64,000 nt of DNA from Methylophilus aquaticus (GCF_030769565.1 NZ_JAVCAP010000021.1:115000-178999); one strand, 5' to 3'. Numbered from the stretch's first letter, positions 1-10,342 are shown. Translations and numbers: made by a program. The notes: generated by a model from the sequence alone, not told the origin.

Positions 1-1826
1 ACCATAAAGGGCTTCTCGATGGCAGCCAGTAACTTTTTGAGGAGGCGTGTGTACTCATTATGACTACGATATCCGCATAGTAGCAATGCAAACTCATCAC
101 CACCAATACGCGCCAGCGTATCGTTTTCCTTAAGCATTGTGCAAATGCGTTGAGATAGCATGACCAGCAGCTTGTCACCATACTCATGCCCATGCTGGTC
201 ATTCACAATTTTGAATTCATCAAGGTCAATATAGCAAATGGCTACCAGAGATTGTTGTTGTTCGGCTTGTATCAGCGCCTGTTGCAAGCGGCTTGAAAAG
301 AGCACACGGTTAGGTAGCTGTGTCAGTGCATCGTGATAGGCCATATGTTCCAGCATATTCTGTTGCTCTTTGGCACGCGTGATGTCTGAAAACAGTCCGA
401 CATAATGCTGAAATTCACCTGCCTGATTCATCACTGGGGATAATTCCATTTCAGCCAGATAGTCAAAGCCATTGCTGTGGCGATTCCAGACCTCGCCTTT
501 CCATTCCAGGCGTGCTGAGGGATGGCTGAAAAATGGCTTGAAAAAATCCTGCGTGTGGCAAGCCAGCCCCAGTGCCTGCGGTGATTGACCTATGCACTCA
601 GGCTGTACATAGCCGGTGATTACACTAAAGGAGGGGTTGCATTGCACAATATTCCCTTGCGCATCAGTGATGAAAATGGCATCGTGTGCATGCTCAAAGA
701 CGCTGGCTGAGACTTTCAAACGATTGGCGTTTCCCTGAATTTCAGACACCATTTCGCGCAGGCGTTGACGCATTTTGAGCATGTTCGCAATCAGCGTATC
801 GGGTTCTGCCTGCGTGTCATCTTCGGTGAAATCGCCGCGCTCTATACGCATCAACAGTTGCTTTGCCGTATCAGGTTCACCACCGATTGGATTGAGTACA
901 AAACGGCGCAGGCCGCTGTAGATGGCCAGCAGGACGACAAAACTGACAATGAGCAAAATAATAATCAGGGGCGATAGCGCACCCAAACCAGACCAGTAAG
1001 CTTCGCTGGACGGATACAAAATATTGATTTGAAAATCCCACTCGGGGACGTTTTGAGTGACTATTTTCCAGCCATGATTGGATTTTAAGGCGTTTTCAGC
1101 CGTGGCCAGGCGAATCCCTTGTGTCAAAAAACGAATCTGGTCATGGTGGTCTGTGACGGCGACAAATCCTTTTTCCAGAAAGCCCCATTGTCTGATCGCC
1201 TGATCAAGGGCATTCACATCCAGTTTGTAGCCCACGTACCATGCGCCAATGAGCTTTCCTTGCGCATCGTACATAGGCTCATAACGCGAGAGATAGGATT
1301 CGCCAAGAATGTCGACAACACCATAAAAAGTGCGACCATCCAACAGATTTTTGATGGCTTTGCCTTTTGGGTCTAGTTCGGTGCCAAATGCGTTGCTGCC
1401 ATCGGCCTTTTTAACATTGGTCGCAACCCGGATAAATTGTTTTCCATGTTTGACAAAAATGGTGGCTGTGCCATTGCCGATTTGGGTGACAAAGTTAATT
1501 AGTCGGTTATCAGCTGTTTGTGGTGTTTGGCCAAAAAACAGGTTGGGTATGTCCTTATCAACAATTCGGGTGGTGCCCTTTATGGTTGGATACCCTTGCG
1601 AAGATGAGTATTGTTTGAGCAGAGCCATGCTCGACAGCACATGTTCCCCAACCAGCGTTCTGGCCGTGGTTAGCAGATTGGAAATCTTGGAAGTTTCTTC
1701 ACGGGCTTTGGTTTCAATGTTCTGGAGGTGCTGATTAAAGGTATAAGCAAAAGACAACAGACCAATCACCATTCCTAGTGCGACCAATGGTAAGAGCATT
1801 TTCTTGAGCAGCGTGTAATGTTTCAT
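1..1826 (-). CDS. Cache-HAMP-PAS-GGDEF signalling protein, 3' end beyond window
   Basis: Open reading frame that runs off the left edge, about 608 codons visible. Reading the minus strand gives an N-terminal membrane segment (about residues 8-25), a large periplasmic Cache_3/Cache_2-type sensor region (ending near the GAWYVGYKLD stretch), a second membrane segment, a HAMP region, a PAS domain (HDAIFITDAQGNIVQCNP) and a GGDEF domain with intact GGDEF residues near bases 91-105. It is therefore an active-looking membrane-bound diguanylate cyclase making c-di-GMP in response to an extracytoplasmic ligand. The sequence stops just after the ...AAIEKPF stretch, so a following EAL phosphodiesterase domain cannot be excluded. 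Start chosen at the ATG at 1826; an in-frame ATG at 1841 is equally possible as neither has a strong Shine-Dalgarno. Confidence 0.85.
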   Translation of the reverse strand, partial: MKHYTLLKKMLLPLVALGMVIGLLSFAYTFNQHLQNIETKAREETSKISNLLTTARTLVGEHVLSSMALLKQYSSSQGYPTIKGTTRIVDKDIPNLFFGQTPQTADNRLINFVTQIGNGTATIFVKHGKQFIRVATNVKKADGSNAFGTELDPKGKAIKNLLDGRTFYGVVDILGESYLSRYEPMYDAQGKLIGAWYVGYKLDVNALDQAIRQWGFLEKGFVAVTDHHDQIRFLTQGIRLATAENALKSNHGWKIVTQNVPEWDFQINILYPSSEAYWSGLGALSPLIIILLIVSFVVLLAIYSGLRRFVLNPIGGEPDTAKQLLMRIERGDFTEDDTQAEPDTLIANMLKMRQRLREMVSEIQGNANRLKVSASVFEHAHDAIFITDAQGNIVQCNPSFSVITGYVQPECIGQSPQALGLACHTQDFFKPFFSHPSARLEWKGEVWNRHSNGFDYLAEMELSPVMNQAGEFQHYVGLFSDITRAKEQQNMLEHMAYHDALTQLPNRVLFSSRLQQALIQAEQQQSLVAICYIDLDEFKIVNDQHGHEYGDKLLVMLSQRICTMLKENDTLARIGGDEFALLLCGYRSHNEYTRLLKKLLAAIEKPFM

Positions 1827-1841
1827 AATCCGCAATGTCAT

Positions 1842-2247
1842 TCTAGTTATGTTTTATCTACGCATGCAGGCATGATTCCCCCGACCTGACAAGCGTGGTG
1901 TTTTGGCTGCGGCACTGATGCATTGCAATGCCATACCATGCTTGGAGGCAGCGTAATGTGTGTTAACAAGCGTTTCTAGCAGTCAAAAATAGTCAGCAAA
2001 TGTTATACCTTGCTTTAATGAATGCTGCAATATATCGCTGTTGCGATAAGGATTTTTAATAGATTTGTGATGATATCAGTATGTTTTATAACAAATCTTT
2101 AGAAATGGCTTGTATTCGCGAGAGTGAAATGTGGAGAGCAGTACAGGCTCGCTGCGACAGTCCGCTAAAGTAAAAAACGATGCTTTGATGGAAAACTTAT
2201 TTCAAATCAATTGATTAACGCGTAAAATGCGCAATCCTTAAGCATCG
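1842..2247. other. Intergenic region between divergent genes with a 10-bp inverted repeat
   Basis: About 400 bases with no supported gene. It must carry the divergent promoters of the GGDEF protein and ygiQ. It contains a perfect 10-bp inverted repeat, AACGATGCTT at 2176-2185 and AAGCATCGTT at 2240-2249, the right arm running into the proposed TTG start of ygiQ, and a 12-bp palindrome AATCAATTGATT at 2205-2216 inside the loop. No terminator or tRNA is visible. Confidence 0.5.
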
Positions 2248-4434
2248 TTGGTCATTCGCGTGGAAACCTACACCTCTCTCTTAGCTAAACCGGTTCAAAG
2301 CTATCGCCCCTATTGGGCAAAACGCTTTGGCACTGCGTCAATGCTGCCCATGAGCCGGGCAGAAATGGATGCCTTGGGCTGGGATAGTTGCGATATCATT
2401 CTGGTGAGCGGTGATGCTTATGTAGACCACCCGAGCTTTGGGATTGCACTGATTGGCAGGCTGCTGGAAGCACAGGGCTTCCGCGTGGGTATTATTGCGC
2501 AGCCTGACTGGCAAACGGCCGAGCCCTTTAAAGTGCTCGGTAAACCCAATTTGTACTTTGGCATCACTGCCGGCAATATGGATAGCATGGTCAACCGCTA
2601 CACGGCAGACCGTAAAATCCGCTCCGATGATGCATACACCCCGGATGCCGCCGCGAACCGCAGGCCAGACCGTGCCGTGCTGGTTTACTCGCAACGCTGC
2701 CGTGAGGCCTATGCGGATGTGCCGCTGGTCATTGGCAGTATTGAGGCCAGTTTGCGTCGGATTGCGCACTACGACTATTGGTCGGACAAAGTGCGCCGTT
2801 CTATCCTGATTGATTCCAAAGCCGATATTCTGCTGTATGGGAATGCCGAGCGAGCCATCATTGAACTCTCGCACCGTCTGGCGCGAGGAGAAGTATTGAG
2901 CGAGATTCGGGATATCCGTGGCACAGCCTTTGTCTTGAAAAAGGTACCTGAAGCGTTTGTCGAGGTGGCCTCCACCCGCCTGGACCGTCCCGGGACAGTC
3001 GACAAGCATGTGGACCCATACGAGATGAAGATGGGCAAAGGGGATGCCAGTTGTGCCACCGATGATGCCACCACAGATCCCGCGGCCCCGACGATCAGCT
3101 TGCCGCTGCCACTCAAGGTTGCCAAAGTACCGCGTGACCGTCAGGTCATCCGCATGCCTTCTTATGAAGAAGTCGCGAGCGACCCGGTCATGTATGCGCA
3201 TGCTTCACGTGTGTTGCACCTCGAGGCAAACCCTGGCAATGCACGCGCACTGGTGCAGCGTCATGCCGACCGCGAAGTCTGGCTTAATCCGCCACCGATT
3301 CCGTTGACGACCAAAGAGATGGATTACGTCTACGATCTGCCCTATGCACGCAAGCCGCATCCGGCGTATGGCAACGCCAAAATTCCAGCGTGGGAGATGA
3401 TACGTTTTTCAGTCAACATCATGCGCGGCTGCTTTGGCGGCTGTACCTTCTGTTCGATTACCGAGCATGAGGGCCGCATTATTCAAAGCCGTTCCGAAGA
3501 GTCCATCCTGCGTGAAATTGAAGACATCCGTGACAAAGTCGATGGGTTTACTGGGGTGATTTCAGACTTGGGTGGCCCCACGGCCAATATGTACCGTCTG
3601 GCCTGCAAATCGGAAAGCATAGAAACCAATTGCCGCAAGTTGTCCTGTGTGTATCCAGATGTATGCGAGAATCTCAATACGGATCATTCGTCCCTGATTC
3701 AGCTTTATCGTAAGGCACGCAATATCAAAGGCGTTAAAAAAATCCTGATCGGCTCTGGCTTGCGCTATGACCTCGCAGTGAAATCGCCCGAATACGTGAA
3801 AGAGCTTGTACAGCATCATGTCGGCGGTTACCTTAAAATTGCACCAGAGCACTCTGAAGATAATGTGCTCAGCAAAATGATGAAGCCGGGCATGGGCGCC
3901 TACGACGAGTTCAAACGCATGTTTGAAAAGTTCAGCGCTGAGGCAGGAAAAAAACAATACCTGATCCCTTACTTTATTGCGGCTCATCCTGGCACGACGG
4001 ATGAAGATATGCTCAACTTGGCCTTATGGCTGAAGAAAAATGATTTCAGGCTGGACCAGGTGCAAACGTTTACGCCGACTCCGATGGCGATGGCTACGGC
4101 CATGTATCACAGTGGCAAAAATCCGCTGCGTAAAGTCACGCCAGACTCAGACGCCGTGCCTATCCCCAAAGCCGCCGGTGTACGTAAACTGCACAAGGCC
4201 TTTATTCGCTACCATGATCCCGCCAATTGGCCGATGTTACGAGAGGCCTTGAAGAAAATGGGCCGTGCAGACTTGATCGGCAATGGCAAAAAGCATTTGG
4301 TTCCTGCCTATCAGCCCGCAGTATTGCCCAAGATTGTGCAATCTGATGGCAGCCGTTTTGTACCCAAAGCGCTACCCAAAGGCTTTAACCAGATGAAGAA
4401 TGCGGCTTACGCCTCCTCCCGCAAGGGCAAGTAG
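2248..4434 (+). CDS. ygiQ: YgiQ family radical SAM protein
   Basis: 728 residues, the normal length of the UPF0313/YgiQ family. A CxxxCxxC iron-sulfur motif is seen at about C395, C399 and C402 ([11 protein letters not shown]), followed by the typical [10 protein letters not shown] and [10 protein letters not shown] stretches, so it should bind a 4Fe-4S cluster and S-adenosylmethionine; the reaction of this family is not established to my knowledge. The N-terminal B12-binding-like part ([22 protein letters not shown]) is complete. No ATG covers the family's conserved N-terminus, so translation starts at TTG 2248 or, equally well, GTG 2260. It converges on the phoD-like gene with a 19-base gap and is probably monocistronic. 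Confidence 0.95.
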   Translation: MVIRVETYTSLLAKPVQSYRPYWAKRFGTASMLPMSRAEMDALGWDSCDIILVSGDAYVDHPSFGIALIGRLLEAQGFRVGIIAQPDWQTAEPFKVLGKPNLYFGITAGNMDSMVNRYTADRKIRSDDAYTPDAAANRRPDRAVLVYSQRCREAYADVPLVIGSIEASLRRIAHYDYWSDKVRRSILIDSKADILLYGNAERAIIELSHRLARGEVLSEIRDIRGTAFVLKKVPEAFVEVASTRLDRPGTVDKHVDPYEMKMGKGDASCATDDATTDPAAPTISLPLPLKVAKVPRDRQVIRMPSYEEVASDPVMYAHASRVLHLEANPGNARALVQRHADREVWLNPPPIPLTTKEMDYVYDLPYARKPHPAYGNAKIPAWEMIRFSVNIMRGCFGGCTFCSITEHEGRIIQSRSEESILREIEDIRDKVDGFTGVISDLGGPTANMYRLACKSESIETNCRKLSCVYPDVCENLNTDHSSLIQLYRKARNIKGVKKILIGSGLRYDLAVKSPEYVKELVQHHVGGYLKIAPEHSEDNVLSKMMKPGMGAYDEFKRMFEKFSAEAGKKQYLIPYFIAAHPGTTDEDMLNLALWLKKNDFRLDQVQTFTPTPMAMATAMYHSGKNPLRKVTPDSDAVPIPKAAGVRKLHKAFIRYHDPANWPMLREALKKMGRADLIGNGKKHLVPAYQPAVLPKIVQSDGSRFVPKALPKGFNQMKNAAYASSRKGK

Positions 4435-4453
4435 CGCAGGGTGTGTCTGGCTA

Positions 4454-6097
4454 TCAATAGGGTAAGCTCAGTACCTGATAGCCCAGCTTGGGCGGCGCCC
4501 ATGCGGGCGTACGCTCTGTCAGTGCGTTGGGGTTGGCAAACGTGATGGTTTCATAATGCCAGTTTACCCAGACTTTACGATCACTGCTTTCGTGCATGCA
4601 TGCGTAGTTACGATGAAATAAAAAAGTATTTTGTGCGGCATCTGTGCGTACCGTTGCAGCCAGAACTTTGCCGCCACCCAAGTCTATGTCTGGCTGGTGA
4701 ACACTAGAGGCCAGTCGAATAATCGATTGTTCGGCATTGACAGGGGGCGGGTGGACAATGCCTGAAGAAATCAGCTGGGTAATGGACCCTGTGCCAAATT
4801 TCTCCCTGAAAGTTCCGCTCCCAGCAACATGTACATCGCCCGAAATAATGAAGATACTGACTGGCGTGGTTGGTTGCAGGCGGGTCTGGAATGCCAGCAG
4901 GTGGTGCAAAATGCTGCACATTTCATCATAGTGCGTACTAAACCGCCAGTGATCGGCCATATCATCATAAGCGTCAAACTGAATACTGAGCTTGATGTTG
5001 GTGTCACTTTCTGAAAAGTGGCGGTATAAAAAAGGCACGCCACTGAGCACCAACATTTTTTGCCCAGATTTCCAGTCAGTTGCCAGCGTAGCCAGCGCTT
5101 GTACAAATGCCTGTTTGCCACTGCCCATGATATTGATCAGGCTGCGTTGGCTGCGATTATCCATTACCAGTAAAGCATAGTCCCTGAAGCGTAAGGTCAT
5201 GCCAAAATGTGCAGGAGATGGTGTTGCTTCTTGTAGCGCACGATTGGACAGTCCCCTGAGCTGAAACAGGGTGAAGTATTTTTGTGCACTTTGAAACAAT
5301 GCCTGATAGGTTGGGCAGCTTTCCAGTTGACAGGGCTGTGAGCCCCAGCCATCAACAATGTCATGGTCATCCCACATCATCACGTTTGGAATGCTGGCTA
5401 GGCATGCGCGCAGGGGTGTAGATTCGGTCCAGCTTCTGAGGTAGGTTTCAAGATAAAAAGTATCTATTTTTTGTTTGAGCGTATTTGAAACCGTTGCAGC
5501 TTTCTGCGCGGCTAACGGCTTTTTGGACCAAGCATACAACGGCTGCTTCAGATTGAAAATGCTGTCCGCATATATCTGGTCTCCCCCTAGTAGTAGGGCG
5601 GCATAGGGGGCATTCATGACTTCGCTATAGGGCAATTCCTCCATGCGCTTGTGATGTTCCTGCCACATGCGTTGCCACATGAAATCCGTCGGTGCCGGAT
5701 GTTGTGCGCGTACCTTGTCTGATGAAAAGCCATTGCACGACGCAAACGCCAATTGTATTTGGCTATTGCTTGCCGGATAGAAAAATGTCCAGCTGGAGAT
5801 GTTATGTGTGCGGTCTGCAATATAACTTGCCGTTTGCTGGTCGATCAAAATTCGGTAGGTACATGTTTGATCATGAGTGCTGGGTGGCAATATGATTTCT
5901 GCACGCCAGAATTTTCCACGGTTGAGCTGGCTGAGCAGTTTAAATGGCACTTGCTGTGTATGGCCTGACATACTGCATTCAAGCAATGCCGAAGCTACTT
6001 TGTCTTCAGATAAAAAGCAGATGCTGTAGCAGGTATTGCCAGCGGCTTCACCTTCGAGTCCGAGTAATGGCCCCAGTGCAATATTGGCAGATGACAT
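4454..6097 (-). CDS. PhoD-like metallophosphatase
   Basis: 547 residues. Metallophosphoesterase signatures are seen at about residue 171 (GGDQIYAD), about 242 (MWDDHDIVDGWG) and about 419 (SGDVHVAGSG), which together give the binuclear metal site of the PhoD-like family (phosphodiesterase or alkaline phosphatase on lipid or nucleotide phosphates). No signal peptide or Tat motif is visible at the N-terminus, unlike secreted PhoD, so it is probably cytoplasmic. It is the last gene of a three-gene run, 35 bases behind the patatin-like gene, and could process the phospho-products or lipids released by that enzyme. The substrate is inferred, not seen. Confidence 0.85.
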   Translation of the reverse strand: MSSANIALGPLLGLEGEAAGNTCYSICFLSEDKVASALLECSMSGHTQQVPFKLLSQLNRGKFWRAEIILPPSTHDQTCTYRILIDQQTASYIADRTHNISSWTFFYPASNSQIQLAFASCNGFSSDKVRAQHPAPTDFMWQRMWQEHHKRMEELPYSEVMNAPYAALLLGGDQIYADSIFNLKQPLYAWSKKPLAAQKAATVSNTLKQKIDTFYLETYLRSWTESTPLRACLASIPNVMMWDDHDIVDGWGSQPCQLESCPTYQALFQSAQKYFTLFQLRGLSNRALQEATPSPAHFGMTLRFRDYALLVMDNRSQRSLINIMGSGKQAFVQALATLATDWKSGQKMLVLSGVPFLYRHFSESDTNIKLSIQFDAYDDMADHWRFSTHYDEMCSILHHLLAFQTRLQPTTPVSIFIISGDVHVAGSGTFREKFGTGSITQLISSGIVHPPPVNAEQSIIRLASSVHQPDIDLGGGKVLAATVRTDAAQNTFLFHRNYACMHESSDRKVWVNWHYETITFANPNALTERTPAWAPPKLGYQVLSLPY

Positions 6098-6132
6098 GTC
6101 GAGTAATTCCGTGTGATAGGGCAGATAACGTG

Positions 6133-8616
6133 TTAATGATCCGGTGATTGCGTACCCGCTTGCATGCTAATCAACCCCGGCATCAACTGCTGTATTTTCT
6201 CAAATGCAGATTTGTTCGCAATATCGGTAGCCAGGTTGAGATGCTGTACGATGTGTTCTCCCAGACGCCGGTAACTTTCAAATTGAGATTCATTAAAAAA
6301 CTGATCGACCGTGTTGTGATGCGGGAAGCTGGGTTCTTGTAATTTGAAGTTGATCAAGTCTGCCGGCTCGTCGCCAGTCAGCGAACTTTTGATATAAACC
6401 AGATAGCCCATATGGTCAGGATTGCCATCTCCCAGATAATCAATGCGCCCAATGGCGAAATGCCTGCTGCCACATTTAAAGGCGCCATACTTGCAGTCCT
6501 TACTTGGCAATAACGCATCGATGTTGATGGTAATGGTAATGCCGAAGTCGACCTTGCATTTACGAATCGCATTACCCAGATCCTCAAATTCATATTCCCC
6601 GTCTGCGCCACCATCCACCGCCACAATCAGTTTGCAGCGCCGGCGTACCAATTCATAAATCCCCAGGTTTTCAAAGTGACCACCATCAGACAAGTACAAG
6701 TAACCTGAGCTCAGGCCGGTATTGGTGATCAGTTCTTTGACCAGATAAAACAGGTTCCAGAATGGCGATTTGCGTTCGGGCGGATTTTTAAGTCTGCGTG
6801 TTTTTCCCAAACCGAGCAGCAGGCGGTTAAAGTAATTTTCATGCAGCGGATTACCAAACCAGCGTCCTAACCGTGCATTAAAGATGGTCATGATGAATCC
6901 CATAACAGGATTGGTATGGTAACCCATGTTAGGACTGGCTGCCGCACCACTTGTGGCAATCAGACTGCCCAGTGCCGGACCACCTTCACCTGTATAGTGA
7001 TGCGTGTCATACCAGATTTCGCTCTCAGGTAATTTGAATCCACAGTAATAAGGGCTAAACATAAATGAGGCCGCTTTACGTTCTTGCCAGGCCAGTTGTG
7101 AGCCATCACTAATATTGAGCGCAGTATTCACGATATGCGTTGGGCGCTGGCCGCGCAGTGCAGACATGGCAAGATCATCATGGCTGTCAAAGCCGGTAAA
7201 ATTGTTGGGTTTGCGCGATAGATTGGTGGCGCCTAAAAAACAGCGTGTCAGACGGTTGCGATAAAAGTTATGCAATGAAAATACATTAATGTCGATACGC
7301 CAACTACCAATCACAACGATGAGGAGTGCTGTCGCAAACCATAATGCCCGGTGTGGTGACAGGTAAAGGCTGTAACTGAGGTAGCCAGAAACCAGTAAAA
7401 TCAGCGTGATAACCATGTAAGGCAAGAGTCTGATCAAGCGGCCTTTGGTGCTGTTGGGTGCCTCATTACCAGTCGTTTCGCTTTTCCCCAGCCTTGAAGT
7501 CAGAAATGCAAACAGCCATGAAGCGATGCCGACCAGACTTTTTTCAGAAGTGTCCAGCATGCGCAGCCAGTGATCTATCCAGTAAGGCAGATACAGTGCG
7601 AAACCGAATAGTGCCAGCCAGAGTGTGCAAAAGCCGATGTTAATGCCGCCTATGCGGTGCCACCATTCTCGTGTGGTGACATTAATCAGACGGCCACTGA
7701 TCCCCATCAGCGCTATTAGCGAGGTTGAAATGAGCAAAGAACTCACTGGCACGCCTACCCCAATCCATAGATTAGGTGTGACCAACGCTGGTTGTGACGA
7801 CGCTGGGTAGCTGAGGATGATGTGTTGCCAGCTTTGGCTGGGCATGGGCCAGAATAGGGACGCTATGCCACACACTCCGCATAAAAATGCGAGGATGGGG
7901 TAAGTCGCATGTGCAGGACTTAGACATGGCTGGCGACATAAATAGAACGAAGCCGTGAGGCTGATTAGGATGAGTGCTGCACCGGTTTTTCCGAAAGGCG
8001 TTTGCCAGGCATTTTCAAGCAGATTGACAAGCATTTCCACATTCAGGCTGAATGCGGGTGTCAGAGTGCTGTGTATTTCAGAGTGACTCACAAAAATGAC
8101 CGCCATCATCAGGCTCACCAGTAAACCGGCTAGTAATACTTGGTTAAGCAGGGTGTTGGTCATCCATTGGGCGATGGCTGCTAGTGTGTCAGCTGTAAAC
8201 AGTCCGGTTTTTGGCGTTAGGTAATTGCTGTAACTTCGTAACCACTGGATCGCTTTTTCAGCGGCGGTTAGTTTTCGGGTTTCAGCAGAGTGGGGCAGCG
8301 TAGAGGCGATCAGTTCAGCCTGAACGGTGTTGATATGGTTATTATGTTTGATCAGGCTTGAAAACCATGCGCCAATGTAGCCCCCACCGGACACTGTAGA
8401 TAAATAGTCAAATTTGTCCAGCAAGCCTTTTCTGGCAAGCCCTTGCAGAATACCCAGGTTGAGTGTGGCACTGCGTATGCCGCCACCCGAAAATGCGAGT
8501 CCCACCAAGTTATCACGGCGTGTATGCCCGCGTAAATGTGCCATGCCTTCCAGTTCTTTTCCAAGGACGACATCAAAGCTTTCAGTTTTGCGTTGGTCTG
8601 TAAAATGCAATGTCAT
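6133..8616 (-). CDS. Patatin/cPLA2-like phospholipase with multi-TM insertion
   Basis: 827 residues. The N-terminus has the oxyanion motif SGGGIRSATLNLG (residues 43-55) and the nucleophile loop TVSGGGY with Ser about 76. The catalytic Asp lies far away in SDGGHFENLG at about residue 643. Between the two halves, about residues 155-470, are some eight hydrophobic segments, so a polytopic membrane region is inserted within the alpha/beta hydrolase. The Ser-Asp dyad predicts phospholipase A or acyl hydrolase activity at the inner membrane. Start is supported by a GGAG about 8 bases upstream. It lies 3 bases downstream of the peptidase gene and 35 upstream of the PhoD-like gene, so the three are very likely co-transcribed. 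Function in the cell is unknown. Confidence 0.85.
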   Translation of the reverse strand: MTLHFTDQRKTESFDVVLGKELEGMAHLRGHTRRDNLVGLAFSGGGIRSATLNLGILQGLARKGLLDKFDYLSTVSGGGYIGAWFSSLIKHNNHINTVQAELIASTLPHSAETRKLTAAEKAIQWLRSYSNYLTPKTGLFTADTLAAIAQWMTNTLLNQVLLAGLLVSLMMAVIFVSHSEIHSTLTPAFSLNVEMLVNLLENAWQTPFGKTGAALILISLTASFYLCRQPCLSPAHATYPILAFLCGVCGIASLFWPMPSQSWQHIILSYPASSQPALVTPNLWIGVGVPVSSLLISTSLIALMGISGRLINVTTREWWHRIGGINIGFCTLWLALFGFALYLPYWIDHWLRMLDTSEKSLVGIASWLFAFLTSRLGKSETTGNEAPNSTKGRLIRLLPYMVITLILLVSGYLSYSLYLSPHRALWFATALLIVVIGSWRIDINVFSLHNFYRNRLTRCFLGATNLSRKPNNFTGFDSHDDLAMSALRGQRPTHIVNTALNISDGSQLAWQERKAASFMFSPYYCGFKLPESEIWYDTHHYTGEGGPALGSLIATSGAAASPNMGYHTNPVMGFIMTIFNARLGRWFGNPLHENYFNRLLLGLGKTRRLKNPPERKSPFWNLFYLVKELITNTGLSSGYLYLSDGGHFENLGIYELVRRRCKLIVAVDGGADGEYEFEDLGNAIRKCKVDFGITITINIDALLPSKDCKYGAFKCGSRHFAIGRIDYLGDGNPDHMGYLVYIKSSLTGDEPADLINFKLQEPSFPHHNTVDQFFNESQFESYRRLGEHIVQHLNLATDIANKSAFEKIQQLMPGLISMQAGTQSPDH

Positions 8617-8619
8617 TTG

Positions 8620-9240
8620 CTATCTCCGTAGCAAGTCTTGATAGTGCAAACTACCTTCTTCAAAGCGTTTGCGCAGTTCAGATACGGGCAACGGCAGGCG
8701 CAGTTGGTAATGTGGTTTATCGACAAACTTTGTCCATTCGCCACCCCACTCGGTCTGGGCAGACTTTCCGGCCTGGCCTGCCTGTGTGTACTGGATGCCA
8801 TCTGCAAGGTAGCCGCCAGTGGCTGTAAACAAACCGATATCCCATGCAACGCCAAAATTGTGATTGCTTTCCCCGCCACGTGCATTGGTGACACGTGGTC
8901 CCGGATTGCTGAAGCGGCCTTTACGGTAAAGGATGTTTTGTTCTTCATAAGTACGGGTGCCAGAAATAATCCGGGCGATAAGCCCGCGATCAAGCATGTG
9001 CCGGATACAGATTCTTGCTTGTTGCTGTGCCAAGGTCGCCAGTGTGGCAATGCAGGCCTCGGTGCGAACATCAAACATGCCAAACTGATGTTTAATCTGA
9101 TCACTTTTTTCAAGAAACTGGTTGACCGCTTTTTCTGTTTTTGGCCCCCAGTCGCCATCCAGCTTTCCCAGATACAAGCCTTCAGCGCGCAAGACACGTT
9201 GAAAAAACAAGATGTCGCTGGTGAAAAGTTTGAAACTCAT
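8620..9240 (-). CDS. Peptidoglycan-binding M15 (endolysin-like) peptidase
   Basis: 206 residues. The first 70 residues look like a PG_binding_1 domain (GLYLGKLDGDWGPKTEKAV). The remainder has the zinc peptidase pattern of M15 L-Ala-D-Glu/VanY-type enzymes: SGTRTYEEQ, then SNHNFGVAWD with His about 127 and Asp about 134, and KPHYQL with His about 176. It should cut peptide bonds in peptidoglycan. No signal peptide is visible, as in phage endolysins, so export would need help. Start ATG is supported by GGGAGG five bases upstream. First gene of the operon with the patatin-like and PhoD-like genes; no phage genes surround it, so it is not simply a prophage remnant. Confidence 0.85.
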   Translation of the reverse strand: MSFKLFTSDILFFQRVLRAEGLYLGKLDGDWGPKTEKAVNQFLEKSDQIKHQFGMFDVRTEACIATLATLAQQQARICIRHMLDRGLIARIISGTRTYEEQNILYRKGRFSNPGPRVTNARGGESNHNFGVAWDIGLFTATGGYLADGIQYTQAGQAGKSAQTEWGGEWTKFVDKPHYQLRLPLPVSELRKRFEEGSLHYQDLLRR

Positions 9241-9493
9241 GGCAGCCTCCCTGAATATTTTTACTAAGCAGTGGCAAACGCGCCGCGCATCGCGGGCGGG
9301 ACGGTGAGAAATTGTGATAAGGTATCTTACGCAGATGACTGAAGTGCTGACATATTTTTTGTTAATTTTTAATAATTAAATTTTGGTAAGTGCTAAAACG
9401 CAACAAGCACACTGAAGGCATCTGTGAACAAATAGTGAGCATGCATGGTCATTGTTGTCATGATCAACCTTTTTAATCCTGATGGAAAATATT

Positions 9494-10342
9494 ATGCGCG
9501 TGACCTTACTTTTTATTTTCGGTCTTTTTTTGTGGGTGTCCGGAGTGCAGGCCGCCGACAAAAGCCTGTTTTGGCAAGTAGAGTCACCTGAGGGGATGGT
9601 TAGCTACTTGTTTGGCACTATGCATACGGATGACAATCGGGTTACAGACTTCTCACCACAAGTCATTCAGGCCTTGCAAAACTCGGATACCTTTATGATG
9701 GAAGTGACTGAAAATCGGGATCCTGGATTATTTATGTTGCCGAACGGAAATCTTGCGCAGTATTTGACCAATCAGGAGTTTGAAAAAGTGCGTGATCTGG
9801 CAGACTTTCATGTCATGCATCTCGGTGCGGCCATGCAGATGAAACCGTGGTTGCTGGCGGTGGTATTCGACTTGCCAAAACCGCAAACCCCTTTTGCTCA
9901 GGATTACCTGCTCAAAACCAAGGCCGAGGAAATGGATAAAGAAGTGGCTGGGCTGGAGGCGCCACAAGAACATTTTGGTGTGATGGACAGTTTCAGTATT
10001 GATGATCAACTGGTGATGTTGCGTGCGGTATTGAAACGTAGCCAGACACAGAAAGAAACCGACTTTGAAAAGCTGATGGCCGCTTATCTGTCTGGAGATG
10101 CGGATAAAGTCGCGGGGATGGACGACAAAATTACCGGTGGCATGTTGCCAGGAAACTTATGGCAGCGCATGCGAGTCAAGCTGCTGGATGAGCGTAACCT
10201 GGTGATGGCCGAGCGCAGTATTGCCAAGGCACGGGAAGGCAAGGTATTTGTGGCGGTGGGTGCCGCACACCTGGCTGGCAAGCATGGCCTGATCGATGCG
10301 TTTCGTCAGGCCGGATTCAAGATGACACCGTTGAAACGCTAG
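9494..10342 (+). CDS. TraB/GumN family protein
   Basis: About 282 residues from the ATG at 9494. The N-terminus is a signal peptide (RVTLLFIFGLFLWVSG, cleavage after VQA), so the protein is exported. The TraB/GumN family signature is present: YLFGTMHTDD near the N-terminus, and VFVAVGAAHLAGKHGL near the C-terminus; the paired Gly-His motifs resemble those of erythromycin-esterase/ChaN-like Tiki-type metalloproteases, but the bacterial substrate is unknown. Start 9494 is preferred over the in-frame ATG at 9482 because GGA lies 7 bases before it. Divergent from the peptidase operon; its 3' end overlaps the convergent gene by 26 bases. Confidence 0.85.
   Translation: MRVTLLFIFGLFLWVSGVQAADKSLFWQVESPEGMVSYLFGTMHTDDNRVTDFSPQVIQALQNSDTFMMEVTENRDPGLFMLPNGNLAQYLTNQEFEKVRDLADFHVMHLGAAMQMKPWLLAVVFDLPKPQTPFAQDYLLKTKAEEMDKEVAGLEAPQEHFGVMDSFSIDDQLVMLRAVLKRSQTQKETDFEKLMAAYLSGDADKVAGMDDKITGGMLPGNLWQRMRVKLLDERNLVMAERSIAKAREGKVFVAVGAAHLAGKHGLIDAFRQAGFKMTPLKR

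Noticed and set aside
2338-3201. 287-residue open frame opposite ygiQ
   Set aside because: Antisense shadow of conserved ygiQ sequence.
8638-9267. 209-residue open frame opposite the M15 peptidase
   Set aside because: The peptidase on the other strand has clear motifs and a ribosome site; this frame has neither.
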